NCBI GenBank assembly: GCA_933228675.1
Contig: OW121741.1
Location: 53,611,186-53,675,185 of the forward strand
Direction of reading: 5' to 3'
DNA: 64,000 bases
Source of the DNA: Stomorhina lunata
Lineage: Eukaryota > Arthropoda > Insecta > Diptera > Rhiniidae
Shown here: in pieces, positions 10,745-21,412 of the stretch
Layout: the number at the start of each line of letters is the position of its first letter
Numbering within the stretch: position 1 is the first letter of the stretch
Translations under genes and position numbers: made by a program
The notes under the pieces: model-generated
What the model saw: the letters and a program-made list of their open reading frames with translations, nothing else
What the model was told of the DNA's origin: nothing
Databases searched by the model: none

Positions 10745-12046
10745 ATTATAATTATATTATACAAAATAACTTAAATTACTAATACGAATTAATAATTTTT
10801 TATTTGTTAAATTTTATTTTATTTAATTTTATTTTCATGTTTTTGTTGTAAAAGTTTTATATCTTTTCTTTAAAACTAATTGTTGCCACATTTGAAAATG
10901 TACTAAAATGAGCAAAATTGTTCTAAAATTCTAAAAGTAAGAGAGGGGGTGTTTTTTTTTTTTGTTTTGATTCGCTCAGATAAATTAAAACTCAACACAA
11001 ATATTTTAAAAACAAAAGAAAAAACAAAAAGGTTGTCCAATATAGCGACATTAATAAAATGTGCTAGAATTAGAAAGAGTGAATGTGGTTTTAATTTTCT
11101 TTACTCAAATAAAATATAACTCAATAGAAACAAGAGCGAAAAGAGTGAGTAAAATAGAAACGTTTTATATGTTCTCGAGCGCCAATTTTTCTTACAATAT
11201 TGTAAGATCTGACCATCGTGCAGACAGAGCGTAATTATAAAACATTTCAAAGCTTCTTTTAAAAACTTTGTTCTACCAAAAAAATGGCCAAGGTAATATA
11301 CAACGCCGTTTTTTTTGGAGCTAGGGCCCGTAAAATGAGTGAAATTTTAAAAACTTTGTTTTACCAAAAACGGTGTGTGATACACCAAATTAAGCCTATC
11401 ACCCCTGTATAAAAAACACCACCACGGAGCTAGTGCCTGATTGGACTATTTCAAAATTTTTTTAAAAAACTTTGTTTTAATAAAAACAGCGTGTGGTATT
11501 GTGCGATATACCATTAATTAAATTATTAATTATTATTAAATTATTACATTAAATTAAGCCCAATTACGTCCTCTATCACCCCTATATAGTGTAGAGGCGC
11601 TTGTACCAGACAAATGTTTAGAAGTTTGGGATTGCAATTTCTTGATTAGATTTTGATCAGTATAAAAAAAAATATAAACCTTTATATTTATCCTTTAAAT
11701 TACCTAACCGAAATAATTTAACTAATCAAACAAAATCACCTATTTTGGTTTGTATTTGAATATATCAAAAACTTAACAATATCATCCACTGTTCATGCCA
11801 ACTTGTATTCAAAATAACTACTTTAAGTTTTGTTCATGCATGTAGATGAATGATAATGCAGTATTGCGTATTTGTAGTGAAGTTAGTTGCATTTAATAAT
11901 GCTGAATTCCTCCTGGTTTAAATTGTAACATTAGTTTTCCAGAAATTACAACTTTTTATACTACCCCTTGTAAGTGATCATTTGTCCGTGGTCATCAGAG
12001 TTTTTTTTGTGCTTGCTCAAAATATTAGAGGTTAGATAAAAAACGC

Positions 12047-12096
12047 AGACGCATTCGAAGAAGCTGTGGGAATCTTGGACGACTGGAGCATAATAA
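12047..12096. repeat. 50-bp direct repeat, copy 1
   Basis: AGACGCATTCG...GAGCATAATAA; repeated 90 bp downstream with two mismatches. Confidence 0.7.
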
Positions 12097-12136
12097 ACTA
12101 TAGTTGCCTAAGAGATTTGTCCGGAAATTTGCCTTG

Positions 12137-12186
12137 AGACGCATTCGTAGAAGCTGTAGGAATCTTGGACGACTGGAGCATAATAA
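12137..12186. repeat. 50-bp direct repeat, copy 2
   Basis: Second copy of the 12047 block. The 71-aa Lys-rich ORF running through it (12104-12319) is the translation of repeat plus an A-rich tail and is not considered a gene. Confidence 0.7.
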
Positions 12187-12323
12187 GAAAGAAAAAGACC
12201 CAATAAAAAAAAGTGCGTGTATAAAAAAAAAAAAAGTAAATCCAAAAAAACAAAAAAAAAAATTAAGAAAATTTATTAAAATAAAAAAAAAACTGAAAGT
12301 TATAAAAAATATTAAATAAAGGA

Positions 12324-14757
12324 AACAAGTAAGAGTGGTATATTCGGCTTTGCCGAATCTTGGATACCCTTCACCAATGGTGTTCCAAAAGTAAAGTGCA
12401 AAATCGTAAGAATGTATTGATAATTATATAGTTTCTGATTACTGTCTTAGTTGAGCCCCACACAAATGCTTCATATGTATATTCATTTTCTTTTGTTCAT
12501 ACTAAATGTATTTCCTACCAATATTTGGTTATACTAGTATTATATGCAAAGAATCTTTAAAATTAAGATTCGGAAAACGAAAAGCTTTTTGGTAGCGTCA
12601 TCATCTAAAATTGTTATGGACCCAAAGGTTAGGTTGGGCAGGTGGCTGATGTCGAAGGCAGCGTCACTTCGATTCTAAAGTGATATGTGTCTATTTTACA
12701 AACATTTAATAAAGTTCGATAGACCAGATAAACCATGCAGAAAAGATGCTTCAAAATGTAGATGCCCTTAGATTTGCAAGAGGACATCGATTTGATGAAG
12801 ATTAAGTATTCTGGCATGCAACCCAAAAACACAGTGCCCAGTGAGGGTTGTGTACTTTAATTCATACGAATTATCCAACTATTAAAAGTTCATGATTAGT
12901 TATTTAAAACTCTGAACTGGTTTAGGTCAAAGCTTTAACAATGATTGTCAATGTAGAATTATAAGGTATACACTCTTAGTTTTAGATACATACGTGAAAT
13001 ATATAGTTTTCAAGTGAATGGATATCAGCTTTGGCGGAAAATTTATTGAAGATTTACTTATTAATCTGAAGTTAGTTAACTAATTAAGATGAATACTTCA
13101 ACAATAATATTTGGGATGTATTGTTCCTTCGATCTGTCCGATGGATGTGTGGAAAGTTTTGCTATAGTTCTTTGTGCAATTATAATTATCAGCATTAAAG
13201 TGATTCCTGGTCGGGGTTATATGGGAGATAACAGTAAATGTGAACCGAGCTCGCCCATTTTCAATGCCTAACTTTTCAAAATATCAGAAATACTTTTGTC
13301 AAATGTTGTCTCTCTAGAAAGTTTATTTTAGGCGCTATCGCCCTGAATAACGATATTTTACAACGTCTTTATACTAAATGTCATCATCGTATCTGTTATA
13401 ATAGATAGATAATTATAATTAATTAGATAATTAGATAATTATAATTTGTCATTTATTAGCTACTAAGAGATTGCCTTAGGCGAACTTATACGGGAGCAAT
13501 TGTCAAACGTGAACGGATTTCTCCCAATTGCAATTAAAAAATTTAAATTTTCGTTGATATGTGAGATACATACATACATACATATGTAGGTTTTGAACGG
13601 ATATCATGTACTTAGCTGCATTTTTGTACTTCCTAGGAAGATTACCTATAATTTGTTTTATAATACATACTCAAATGTTATCATAATGTTCAAAAAGCAG
13701 ACACTAAATTATATCTACCACAAATTACCGTGTGCATCATAATTTAGGTAATCCGCTGCGGAGAACGCTATTAAATTTGATCAAAATAAACATCTAAAAT
13801 ATCGACAAAACAGGAGCTCCAAAAACTTGACTATAGCAGAAAAAAGGACAGACAAGTAGACGGACGGACGGTCAGACAGGTAGACGGACGGACAGACAGG
13901 TAGACGGACGGACGGACAAACAGACGGACGGACGTCGCGAAATCGATTCTCCGGCCAATTCTGAGTCGATCGGTACAATTTGAATGGTATTTATAATCAG
14001 ATTTGTGGAGTTTATATATTAGATTTTAGGAAATCCTCCCACAAAGAACACTGTCAAATTTCATCACAATCGGTCCGTAAACACCTGAGATATCGCTGAA
14101 ACAATACTTACAAAATGTAAACAAAATTTCTTAGACACGTACTTTTGGCAATTTGCTGTACATCACAAGTAGTGTTTTCGCGATATCTCAGTTGTTTATG
14201 GACTGCTTTCGATAAAATTTAATAATGTGCTTGGCGGGGGAATTTCCTAAAATCTGATATAAAATGTATGTATGTCCGTGCTCTACGAGGATGGTTTTTC
14301 CTATTTCTGCATTTCATTTTTTCAACAAACATTTCCTAATGCGTACTTTGGGCAATTTGCGATACATCAAATTTAGTGTTTTGTACACCAGGAGTATCTT
14401 GTTTCTCTTGTTATTTAAAACTGTGTTTCAATCAAAAATTTTAAAATTTTCGTCTAATTTTTGGTATTTTTTCTATATTTTCGGTGTTTATAAACCGATT
14501 TTAATGAAATTTAATAGCGTTCATTGCGGGAGAATTTCCTAAAATCTGGTATATAACTTATGTAGGTCCATCCTCCAGGGGCTTCAGAAACTTGATTTCA
14601 ACAGACAGACAGACGGACGGACAGACGGACATCGCTTAATCGATTCTCCTCCCGATTCTGAGTCGATCGGTATATGGGGTCTACGATCACTAATAAAAAA
14701 ATTACAAACGGAATCACAAACTTATAATACCCTTTCACCTATTGGTGAAGGGTATAA
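12324..14757 (+). mobile_element. HINE/Helentron-like non-autonomous element, copy A
   Basis: Begins AACAAGTAAGAG, then a 7-bp hairpin ATTCGGC-TTT-GCCGAAT (12342-12358), then GGATACCCTTCACCAATGG. It ends with a hairpin at 14727-14755 (ATACCCTTTCACC-TATT-GGTGAAGGGTAT). The internal ATACCCTTCACC motif is therefore present at both ends in inverted orientation. The middle holds (GACA/GGAC)n microsatellites (about 13845-13935 and 14598-14633) next to CCGATTCTGAGTCGATCGG, and several diverged modules of ~170-250 bp. No coding capacity. Insertion relative to unit S2 adds no clear target duplication. The combination of subterminal inverted repeats, microsatellite core and 3' hairpin matches descriptions of HINE/DINE-1 elements; the class assignment is inference. 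Four other copies and a partial lie in this window. Confidence 0.7.
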
Positions 14758-14760
14758 AAA

Positions 14761-14762
<2 letters not shown>

Positions 14763-14797
<35 letters not shown>
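14763..14797. repeat. (TA)n microsatellite
   Basis: About 17 TA units just after HINE-like copy A. Confidence 0.9.
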
Positions 14798-14799
<2 letters not shown>

Positions 14800-14997
14800 A
14801 ATGGTGAAAAATTAGAAAAGAAGATTCTAAATCAGCGATGGGCACCAACACATATGTAAAATGCGTTTGTACTAGTAACAGCAGAGAATAAAATATAACT
14901 ATAAAAAAACATTATACACCGAAAAAAATTTTAAAAAACGTAATTTCTGTAAATTTTGTTGTATTTGTTAGTTAGTTAGCTAATTAATTATTTTAAG

Positions 14998-15026
14998 TTA
15001 GTTAGTTAGTTAGTTAGTTAGTAACT
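14998..15026. repeat. (GTTA)n short tandem repeat within the hAT element
   Basis: GTTAGTTAGTTA run between the transposase stop and the left end of the element. Confidence 0.7.
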
Positions 15027-15055
15027 TTGTTAGTTACATTTTGAATTATTCAGTA

Positions 15056-17005
15056 TTACTGATATATTGATGTTACTTCATCTATATCAATTTCGCCTCT
15101 GTACTCTTTGATTCTCAAAAGATCGGCTATGTGTCTATCGGACAATCTATTTCTTACTTTACTTAATATAATTTTTAGACTTGAAAAAGCAACTTCGCAG
15201 TTGTACGTCGTACCAAACATAGCGTATAGTTTGTATATTTCTATTTTAATCTTGCTATATTTGGAGTCATCTATATTTTTCCAGAAATCTGCTTCAGTTG
15301 TAAGGGGAATTTCTAGGTCTTCCCTTAAGTTTTTAATTTCTTGTTGCAAATTCGAATTTTGTTCATCAATATTGCATGTTAGGGGGTTATCATGCAATAT
15401 AATTATTTTTTCTATTTGTTTTAAATCTTTAAATCTATCATTAAAATTTGTGCTCAAAGTCTGTATAATTTCAAGATAGTTTTTAATTTTATCGGCTCTG
15501 GTTATTTTTAATTCAGAAAAAAGGAAAGAGATTTTTTTCAAACTGGTAAGGTTGTTATTTTCTAACTGCCTTATTAAAAAACTAAGTTTTCTATAAAAAT
15601 TTTTTAAAATTTTAACTAAATTAAATATAAGAATATTTTTACCTTGTAGGGTCACGTTTAGTTCATTCAACATTTCTGTCACGTCGCAAAGAAATGCTAA
15701 GTCGAGTAAAAATTCTTCATCCTCTAAAGAAGCTATAAGTTCTTCGGCGTTAATTTTCGGATTAGCTTTGAAGAACATTATAACTTCATTTCGCAAATTA
15801 AAAAGTCTTTGCAGGCTTCTGCCTCGGCTTAGCCAGCGGACCTCTGTATATAACAAAAGATCTCCGTAGTCCGCTTCATATTCGTCTAAAAATTCCTTAA
15901 ACTTTCTGTGGGTGAGGGAATTATGGCCACCTCTTATTTTATTAATTATTTTTATGGCAATACTCATCGTTTTTGTTAGATTAAGATGTTTACAAAATAA
16001 GGCCTGTTGATGAATAACACAATGAAAAGCCGGGCATGAAATTCCATTTTTTCTCATTATGCCTAAAAGTCCTTTTAATTCCCCTCTCATAACTTTAGCT
16101 CCATCTGTGCAAATAGAACTAAGTTTTTCTCTATCAGCAAATTTAAAAATGTGGGTTTCTAATGCGTCATATAGAATTTGTCCTGTCACATGTCCGTGAA
16201 AAGGTATGACATTGAAAACTTCTTCAAAAGTATTTAAATTTTCATCTACAGTTTTAATACAAATAACTAACTGACAAATATTGTTTATGTCCGTACTTTC
16301 GTCTAAAGAAACTGAAAAACTTTTGCATTTTTTTAACCTATTTTTTGCAATTTCGTAAATATAGTTACTCAAGTACTCAGTACGTCGTGTCACAGTTCTT
16401 CGGGAAAGCGGAATGTTTTGGCAAATATCTAAGGTTTCCTTACATTTTTCACCAAAACATTTTAAAACGTCCGAATTTAACGTTTGAAAAAAGACACCAT
16501 CTTCAAATGGTCTACATTGCCTTGCCAAAGCCCAAGCGACTGTATATGATGCCTTCTTCAAGGCAAAAATTTCCTCTTTTTTTACATTTACATTATTATT
16601 GTTAATTTCATTATCAATAATAATGTGATCATCCCTATCCAGTTGCAAAATGTCTGCATTTTCTACGTTTATATTATTATTGGTAATTTCGGTATCATTT
16701 ATAAAGTAATCATCCATAAATAATAAAAAAAATTTTGCTTTTAATTCTAATAATTTTAAAAAACGATATTTTCCTTTTAAATTTTCAAATTCCCTATGAC
16801 AATTCAAAAAATGTCTTCTTAATACATATTTTGTATTTATTTTACCCATTACCTTAAAACATATTAAGCATTGAATGTTGCTATTCATATTTTCAATACA
16901 AAAAAAATCATTTTCATATTCCTCTTTAAACATTTTGCTTAGTGTATTTTGTAACGTATATAAAATAAATTCTGTAGCGAGGTCTTGCTTCATCAAATGT
17001 TTCAT
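15056..17005 (-). CDS. hAT transposase (GTF2IRD2/ZBED-like type), intact frame
   Basis: 649 aa. A BED-like zinc finger lies at ~46-70 (CLIC...LRRHFLNCH). The RNase H-like catalytic core has Asp near 235 (SVSLDESTDI) and near 301 (ICTDGAKVMRG), followed by the hAT CxxH segment (CPAFHCVIHQQAL) and the RW motif (TEVRWLSRGRSLQ). The C-terminal hAT dimerisation region is at ~595-640 (YNCEVAFSSLKIILSKVRNR). The enzyme cuts and joins the element ends. The sequence style (SLDESTD, CxxH, RWLSRG) resembles the hAT group that gave rise to vertebrate GTF2IRD2 and ZBED-like genes. It is not a domesticated gene here, because terminal repeats and an 8-bp duplication flank it closely. No frameshift or stop seen. 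Confidence 0.92.
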   Translation of the reverse strand: MKHLMKQDLATEFILYTLQNTLSKMFKEEYENDFFCIENMNSNIQCLICFKVMGKINTKYVLRRHFLNCHREFENLKGKYRFLKLLELKAKFFLLFMDDYFINDTEITNNNINVENADILQLDRDDHIIIDNEINNNNVNVKKEEIFALKKASYTVAWALARQCRPFEDGVFFQTLNSDVLKCFGEKCKETLDICQNIPLSRRTVTRRTEYLSNYIYEIAKNRLKKCKSFSVSLDESTDINNICQLVICIKTVDENLNTFEEVFNVIPFHGHVTGQILYDALETHIFKFADREKLSSICTDGAKVMRGELKGLLGIMRKNGISCPAFHCVIHQQALFCKHLNLTKTMSIAIKIINKIRGGHNSLTHRKFKEFLDEYEADYGDLLLYTEVRWLSRGRSLQRLFNLRNEVIMFFKANPKINAEELIASLEDEEFLLDLAFLCDVTEMLNELNVTLQGKNILIFNLVKILKNFYRKLSFLIRQLENNNLTSLKKISFLFSELKITRADKIKNYLEIIQTLSTNFNDRFKDLKQIEKIIILHDNPLTCNIDEQNSNLQQEIKNLREDLEIPLTTEADFWKNIDDSKYSKIKIEIYKLYAMFGTTYNCEVAFSSLKIILSKVRNRLSDRHIADLLRIKEYRGEIDIDEVTSIYQ

Positions 17006-17104
17006 AGCGAATGAGTGTGTTTGTTGTGGGAGTTTGTAAAAAAGATAGAGCGTAAAGTATTTTTATGCTTTCAAAATTGTTGTGTGTGGTGTGTGTATGT
17101 AGGC

Positions 17105-17146
17105 AGAATTTATTTGCCTATAACTAGTTATAGGCAAATAAATTCT
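17105..17146. repeat. 42-bp perfect palindrome in the hAT right end
   Basis: Two 21-base arms meeting at 17125/17126 with no spacer (centre ATAACT|AGTTAT). It lies 13 bp inside the right terminus. Could act as a transposase-binding site or form a cruciform. Confidence 0.9.
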
Positions 17147-18344
17147 CTGCCCATGGCAGTTCTAAATCAATTGAAATTACTTATCTTGTTAAATTACTTT
17201 TGTCGGCTTAAATTTTCCTTCCAGCACAAAATGTCACTTTTTGTTTCACTCTTTAAGTTTTTTTTTTGCTTTGTAAAATAAATGTTTTTATTTTTATCCA
17301 AAATAATATTATTAAGTTAATTAAAAAAATGTAAAGGCCAAAACGCGTACAAAAGAACAAAATCACAGTTTTTATATAAATAATTATTTGTGAAGCAAGA
17401 ATTAAAACAAGTGTCAAAATAATAGAAAAACAAATAATAAGAATAAAAATATAAAAAAAAAACAGTGTTGGAAAATATAAAAAAATACAAAATTATTAAT
17501 TTGTAATAATTTGTTATAAATAAATAAAAAGAGATAAAAAAAAAGGAATTTAAAACAAAAAAAAAACAAAAGAGAAAGTTATGTTTATTAATTTTAAATA
17601 ATATGAGTGTGAGCTAAAGCCGCTACTCTTCAGCACAGTAAAGAGCAAAAAAATAGCACGGCAAACAAATTTTTTTTATTCAAAAACAATAATTTAATAT
17701 ATATTAAAAAAAAAATATATATATATAAAAAAACTGAATTTATCACACCTAAACTCCCAATTCCCATAAAAATCCCTGCAAACCCATAACATTCATCCCC
17801 ACTCATCCTGAAAGATCTTTCATCGATGGAACCAAATAAAATGTAAGTTATAATTGTCTCCTTTTCATTTCCTTAAAAATTTCCCCAAAAAAATTTTATA
17901 TATATTCATCATTCAGCAACTAAAAGTAAAAAGAAATGTTAATATCAAATAACACTCTGTAATATTTTTTTTTACTATTAACATTATAAGAGAATGTTAA
18001 AATTTGTTATGTTAACACTGAATGATAAATGCATATAAAACAAAAAAAAAAATTGAGAACAAAGTGCATAAATTAAAAAAAAATCGAATCGGAATTAAAA
18101 AAATATTTAATTTAAGTATAAATACGTCGAAAGAGAATTAATTATTGTTAAATCTAAGAACAAAATATAGATTAATTCTTTTACTTAACATTTTTATAAA
18201 AATAGAATATCATTTTTAAATTCGCCGCATTTTTTTTTTTGCAAAATTTCACCACATTAAAGAAAAAGTCATTAAATGATTTTACGTGTGCTTGATTCTG
18301 TGCTCTCATAACTTATATTGTAATTATTCTCTCGAATTTAAAAA

Positions 18345-18418
18345 GTTTCGATAGCTCTATTGGTAAAGCATTAAGCTTACATTCATGAGGTTCTCGGTTC
18401 GAATCTCAGTGAAAGTAA
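18345..18418 (+). ncRNA. tRNA-like sequence with Pol III boxes (S1)
   Basis: Box A-like TAGCTCTATTGG and Box B-like GGTTCGAATCT with tRNA-like spacing, followed by a T8 terminator. The T loop TTCGAAT is perfect, but the acceptor and T stems have mismatches, and the anticodon arm is poor. Best read as a tRNA-derived pseudogene or SINE-type head, not a working tRNA. Identical copy at 22750 except one base. Confidence 0.45.
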
Positions 18419-18844
18419 GATATTTTTTTTCTCTTAATTATAGAATTTTTAAAGATTATCAATTTTTTTTTATATTTTTCTTATTATTTTTTTTATTTTT
18501 ATTTATTATTATCTATATATATTTTTGTATTTATTAATTGGCAGCCGAATTGGAAGCCACATAATTCTTTTTTTTAAGCTGTGATTTTTGTTTTGTGTGA
18601 ATTTTGGCCTAATTAGTTTTTTAAATCTAATTATAAATATAAAATGTTAATTGAAACGCTTAGAAAGTTATTATTATATTAATACAATTACATTTTTTAG
18701 AATAAAATACTTCGGTTATGTTAATATTTATTTTTCTCTGTAATAAAATTTAGTAAATATGAATTGCTAAACAGAAATTAGAATTTTGATTTCATAAAGC
18801 TTCATCTGATCAGGTAATGTTTGTTTGGGATCATGTAAGAAAAA

Positions 18845-21412
18845 AACAAGTAAGAGTGGTATATTCGGCTTTGCCGAATCTTGGATACCCTTCACCAATG
18901 GTGTTCCAAAAGTACTTAATGTAATTCGTAGCAATATTTGGTTATACTAGTATTATATGCAAAGAGTCTTTAAAATTAAGAGTCGGAAAACGAAAACCTT
19001 TTCGGTGGCGTCATCATCTAGAATAGTTATGCACCCAAAGGTTAGGTTGGACAGGTGGCTGATATCTAGGGAAGCTGCACTTGGGTTCTAAAGTGGTCCA
19101 TTTGTGAAAGATAATGATTACTAGACTACAAGTAGAGAATGCATATTTAAGCCAGCCAGTAGCTTCGAAATAAAATAAACACATATTTTACGAACATTTA
19201 ATAAAGTTCGATAGACCAGATAAACCATGCAGAAAAGATGCTTCAAAATGTAGATGCCCTTAGATTTGCAATAGCACATCGATTTGATAAAGTTTAAGTA
19301 TTCTGACATGCAACCCAAAAACGCTGTGCCCAGTGAGGGTTGTGCACTTTAATTCGTACGAATTATCCAACTAGTAAAAGTTCTTGATTAGTTATGTAAA
19401 ACTCTGAAGTTAGCGGACTGATTTAGGTCAAAGCTTTAACAATGATTGTCAATGTATACAAGCCTTAAAATTATAGGGTATACACTCTTAGTTTTAGATA
19501 CATACGTGAAATATATAGCTTTTGAATGGATGGTTATCAGCTTTGTCGGAAAAGTTTACTTATTAATTTGAAGTTAGTTAATTAATTAAAATGAACACTT
19601 CATCAATAATATTTGGGATGTATAGTTCTTTCGATCTGTCCGATGGATGTTTGGAAAGTTTTGCTCTAGTTCTTTGTACAATTTTAATGTGATTTAATTT
19701 ATCAGCATTAAATCGATTCCCGGTCGGGTTTATATGGGAGATTTCACTAAATGTGAATAGAGCTCGCCCATTTTCAATATCGAACTTTTCAAGAGATCAG
19801 AAATACTTTTGTCAAATGTTGTCTCTCTAGAAAGTTTATTTTAGGCGCTATTGTCCTGAATATCAATATTGTACAATATCTTTTTACTAAATGTCATCAT
19901 CGTATCTATTATAATTTGTCATTTATTAGCTACTAAGAGATTGCCTTAGGCGAAGTTATACGGGATCAATTGTCAAACGTGAAGGGATTTCTCCCAATTG
20001 CAATTAAAAAATTTAAATTTTTGTTGATATGTGAGATACTTGCATACATATGTAGGTTTTGAACGGATAGCATTTTTGTACTTCCTAGGAAGATTACCTA
20101 TAATTTGATATATAATACATTCTCAAATGTTATCATAATGTTCAAAAGTCAGACACAAAATTAAGATAAATGCAGTGTGTCTGTCTGCTAAAACCAGATT
20201 TGTGGAGCTCCTGAATTGTCCCACCCTGAATTTCAACATTGTCGATCAAAACACCATCGCTTAAACGCTAAATTATATCTACCACAAATTACAGAATGCA
20301 TCAGGATTTAGATAATCCCCTGCGAAGGATTATCTAACATCTGAGATATCGACAAAACAGGAGCTCCAAAAACTTGACTACAACAGAAAAAAGGACAGAC
20401 AGGTAGACGGACGGACATGTAGACGGACGGATAAACAAACAGACGGACGGACGGGCAAACAAACAGACGGACGGACGGAGGTCGCGAAATCGATTCTTGT
20501 GCCGATTCTGAGTTGATCGGTACAATTTGAATGGTATTCATAATCAGATTTGTGGAGTATATATATCAGATTTTAGAAAATCTTCCCATAAAGAACGATG
20601 TCAAATTTCATCACAATCGGTCCATAAACACCTGAGATATCGCTGAAACAATACTTACAAAATGTAAACAAAATTTCTTAGACACGTACTTTGGGCAATT
20701 TGCTGTACATCAAATGTAGTGTTATGGCGATATCTCAATTGTTTATAGACCGCTTTTGATAAAATTTAATAACGTGCTTGGTGGGGGAATTTCCTAAAAT
20801 CTGATATAAAATTTATGTAGGTCCGTACTAAAGGAGGATAGTTTTTCCTATTTCTGCATTTAATTTTTTCAACAAACATTCTCTAATGTGTACTTTGGGC
20901 AATTTGCGATACATCAAATTCAGTGTTTTGGCGATATCTCAGTTGTTTATGGACCAATTTTAATAAAATTTTACAGAGTGCTTTGGGAAAATATTTCCTA
21001 CAATCTGATATATAATATATTATCACATGTACACCAGGAGTATCTTTTTTCTCTTGTTATTTAAAAGTGTGTTTCAATCAAAAATTTTCAAATTTTCGTC
21101 TAATTTTTGATATTTTTTCGATATTTTCGGTGTTTATAAACCGATTTTAATGAAATTTAATAGGGTTCATTGCGGGAGAATTTCCTAAAATCTGGTATAT
21201 AATTTATGTAGGTCCACCCTCCAGGGGCTTCAGAAACTTGATTTCAACAGACAGACAGACGGACAGACAGACGGACATGGCTTAATCGATTCTCCTCCCG
21301 ATTCTGAGTCGATCGGTATAATTTTTATGGGGTCTACGATCACTAATAAAAAATTACAAACGGAATCACAAACTTATAATACCCTTTCACCTATTGGTGA
21401 AGGGTATAAAAA
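18845..21412 (+). mobile_element. HINE/Helentron-like element, copy B
   Basis: Same termini, hairpins and microsatellite core as copy A (12324-14757). It sits exactly at the S1/S2 junction. It is a little longer than A, with extra module sequence near 20940-21030. Confidence 0.7.

Larger units (their letters stand above)
9419..12288. other. Intergenic AT-rich DNA with local repeats
   Basis: No recognisable gene. Holds a hairpin (9933-9968), a duplicated ~234-bp block (10051-10284 and 10510-10744), a C13-type homopolymer near 10340, a set of diverged short repeats at ~11260-11560 sharing an AAAACTTTGTT-TACCAAAAA core, and a 50-bp repeat pair near 12047. The string GGAGCTAGGGCCCG near 11318 recurs near 23643, so part of this is a dispersed repeat. 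Confidence 0.5.
14833..17159 (-). mobile_element. Complete hAT-superfamily DNA transposon
   Basis: 2327 bp. Left end CAGCGATGGGCA, right end complement CTGCCATGGGCA (10/12 matched). Flanked by the perfect 8-bp duplication TTCTAAAT (14825-14832 and 17160-17167). The uninterrupted target is visible in duplicated unit S2 near 21558. It carries one long transposase frame on the minus strand and a 42-bp perfect palindrome near the right end. The target TTCTAAAT fits the nnnTAnnn pattern described for Buster-type hATs and also the nTnnnnAn pattern of Ac-type hATs. Intact ends plus an open transposase make it potentially autonomous. Confidence 0.95.
12289..18844 (+). repeat. Tandem duplication unit S1 (with two later insertions)
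   Basis: Starts ACTGAAAGTTATAAAAAATA and ends GGATCATGTAAGAAAAAA; the same ends bound unit S2 (21413-23250). Without its two insertions (HINE-like copy A and the hAT element) S1 is ~1.8 kb. Identity to S2 over 17168-18844 versus 21567-23240 is very high, with scattered substitutions and A/T-run indels. S1 also has a (TA)n tract where S2 has ~85 bp of unique sequence. Confidence 0.85.

Noticed and set aside
12104..12319. 71-aa Lys-rich ORF
   Set aside because: Composed of the 50-bp repeat and an A-rich tail; no domain and poor codon pattern.
13781..13978. ORFs rich in PSVCLSVC (also at 20308, 33751, 34546, 44137, 63620)
   Set aside because: They translate the (GACA/GGAC)n microsatellite of the HINE-like repeat and occur in every copy on whichever strand is open; no protein evidence.
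14998..15026. CRISPR-like array from short spaced repeats
   Set aside because: Simple (GTTA)n microsatellite in eukaryotic DNA; no repeat-spacer pattern here or elsewhere in the window.
15056..17005. Domesticated hAT-derived host gene
   Set aside because: Terminal repeats, a perfect 8-bp TSD and an empty paralogous site show that it is simply a transposon.
17818..18300. Possible host gene exons in the S unit
   Set aside because: No ORF beyond chance, and differences between S1 and S2 are mostly A/T-run indels that would break any frame.
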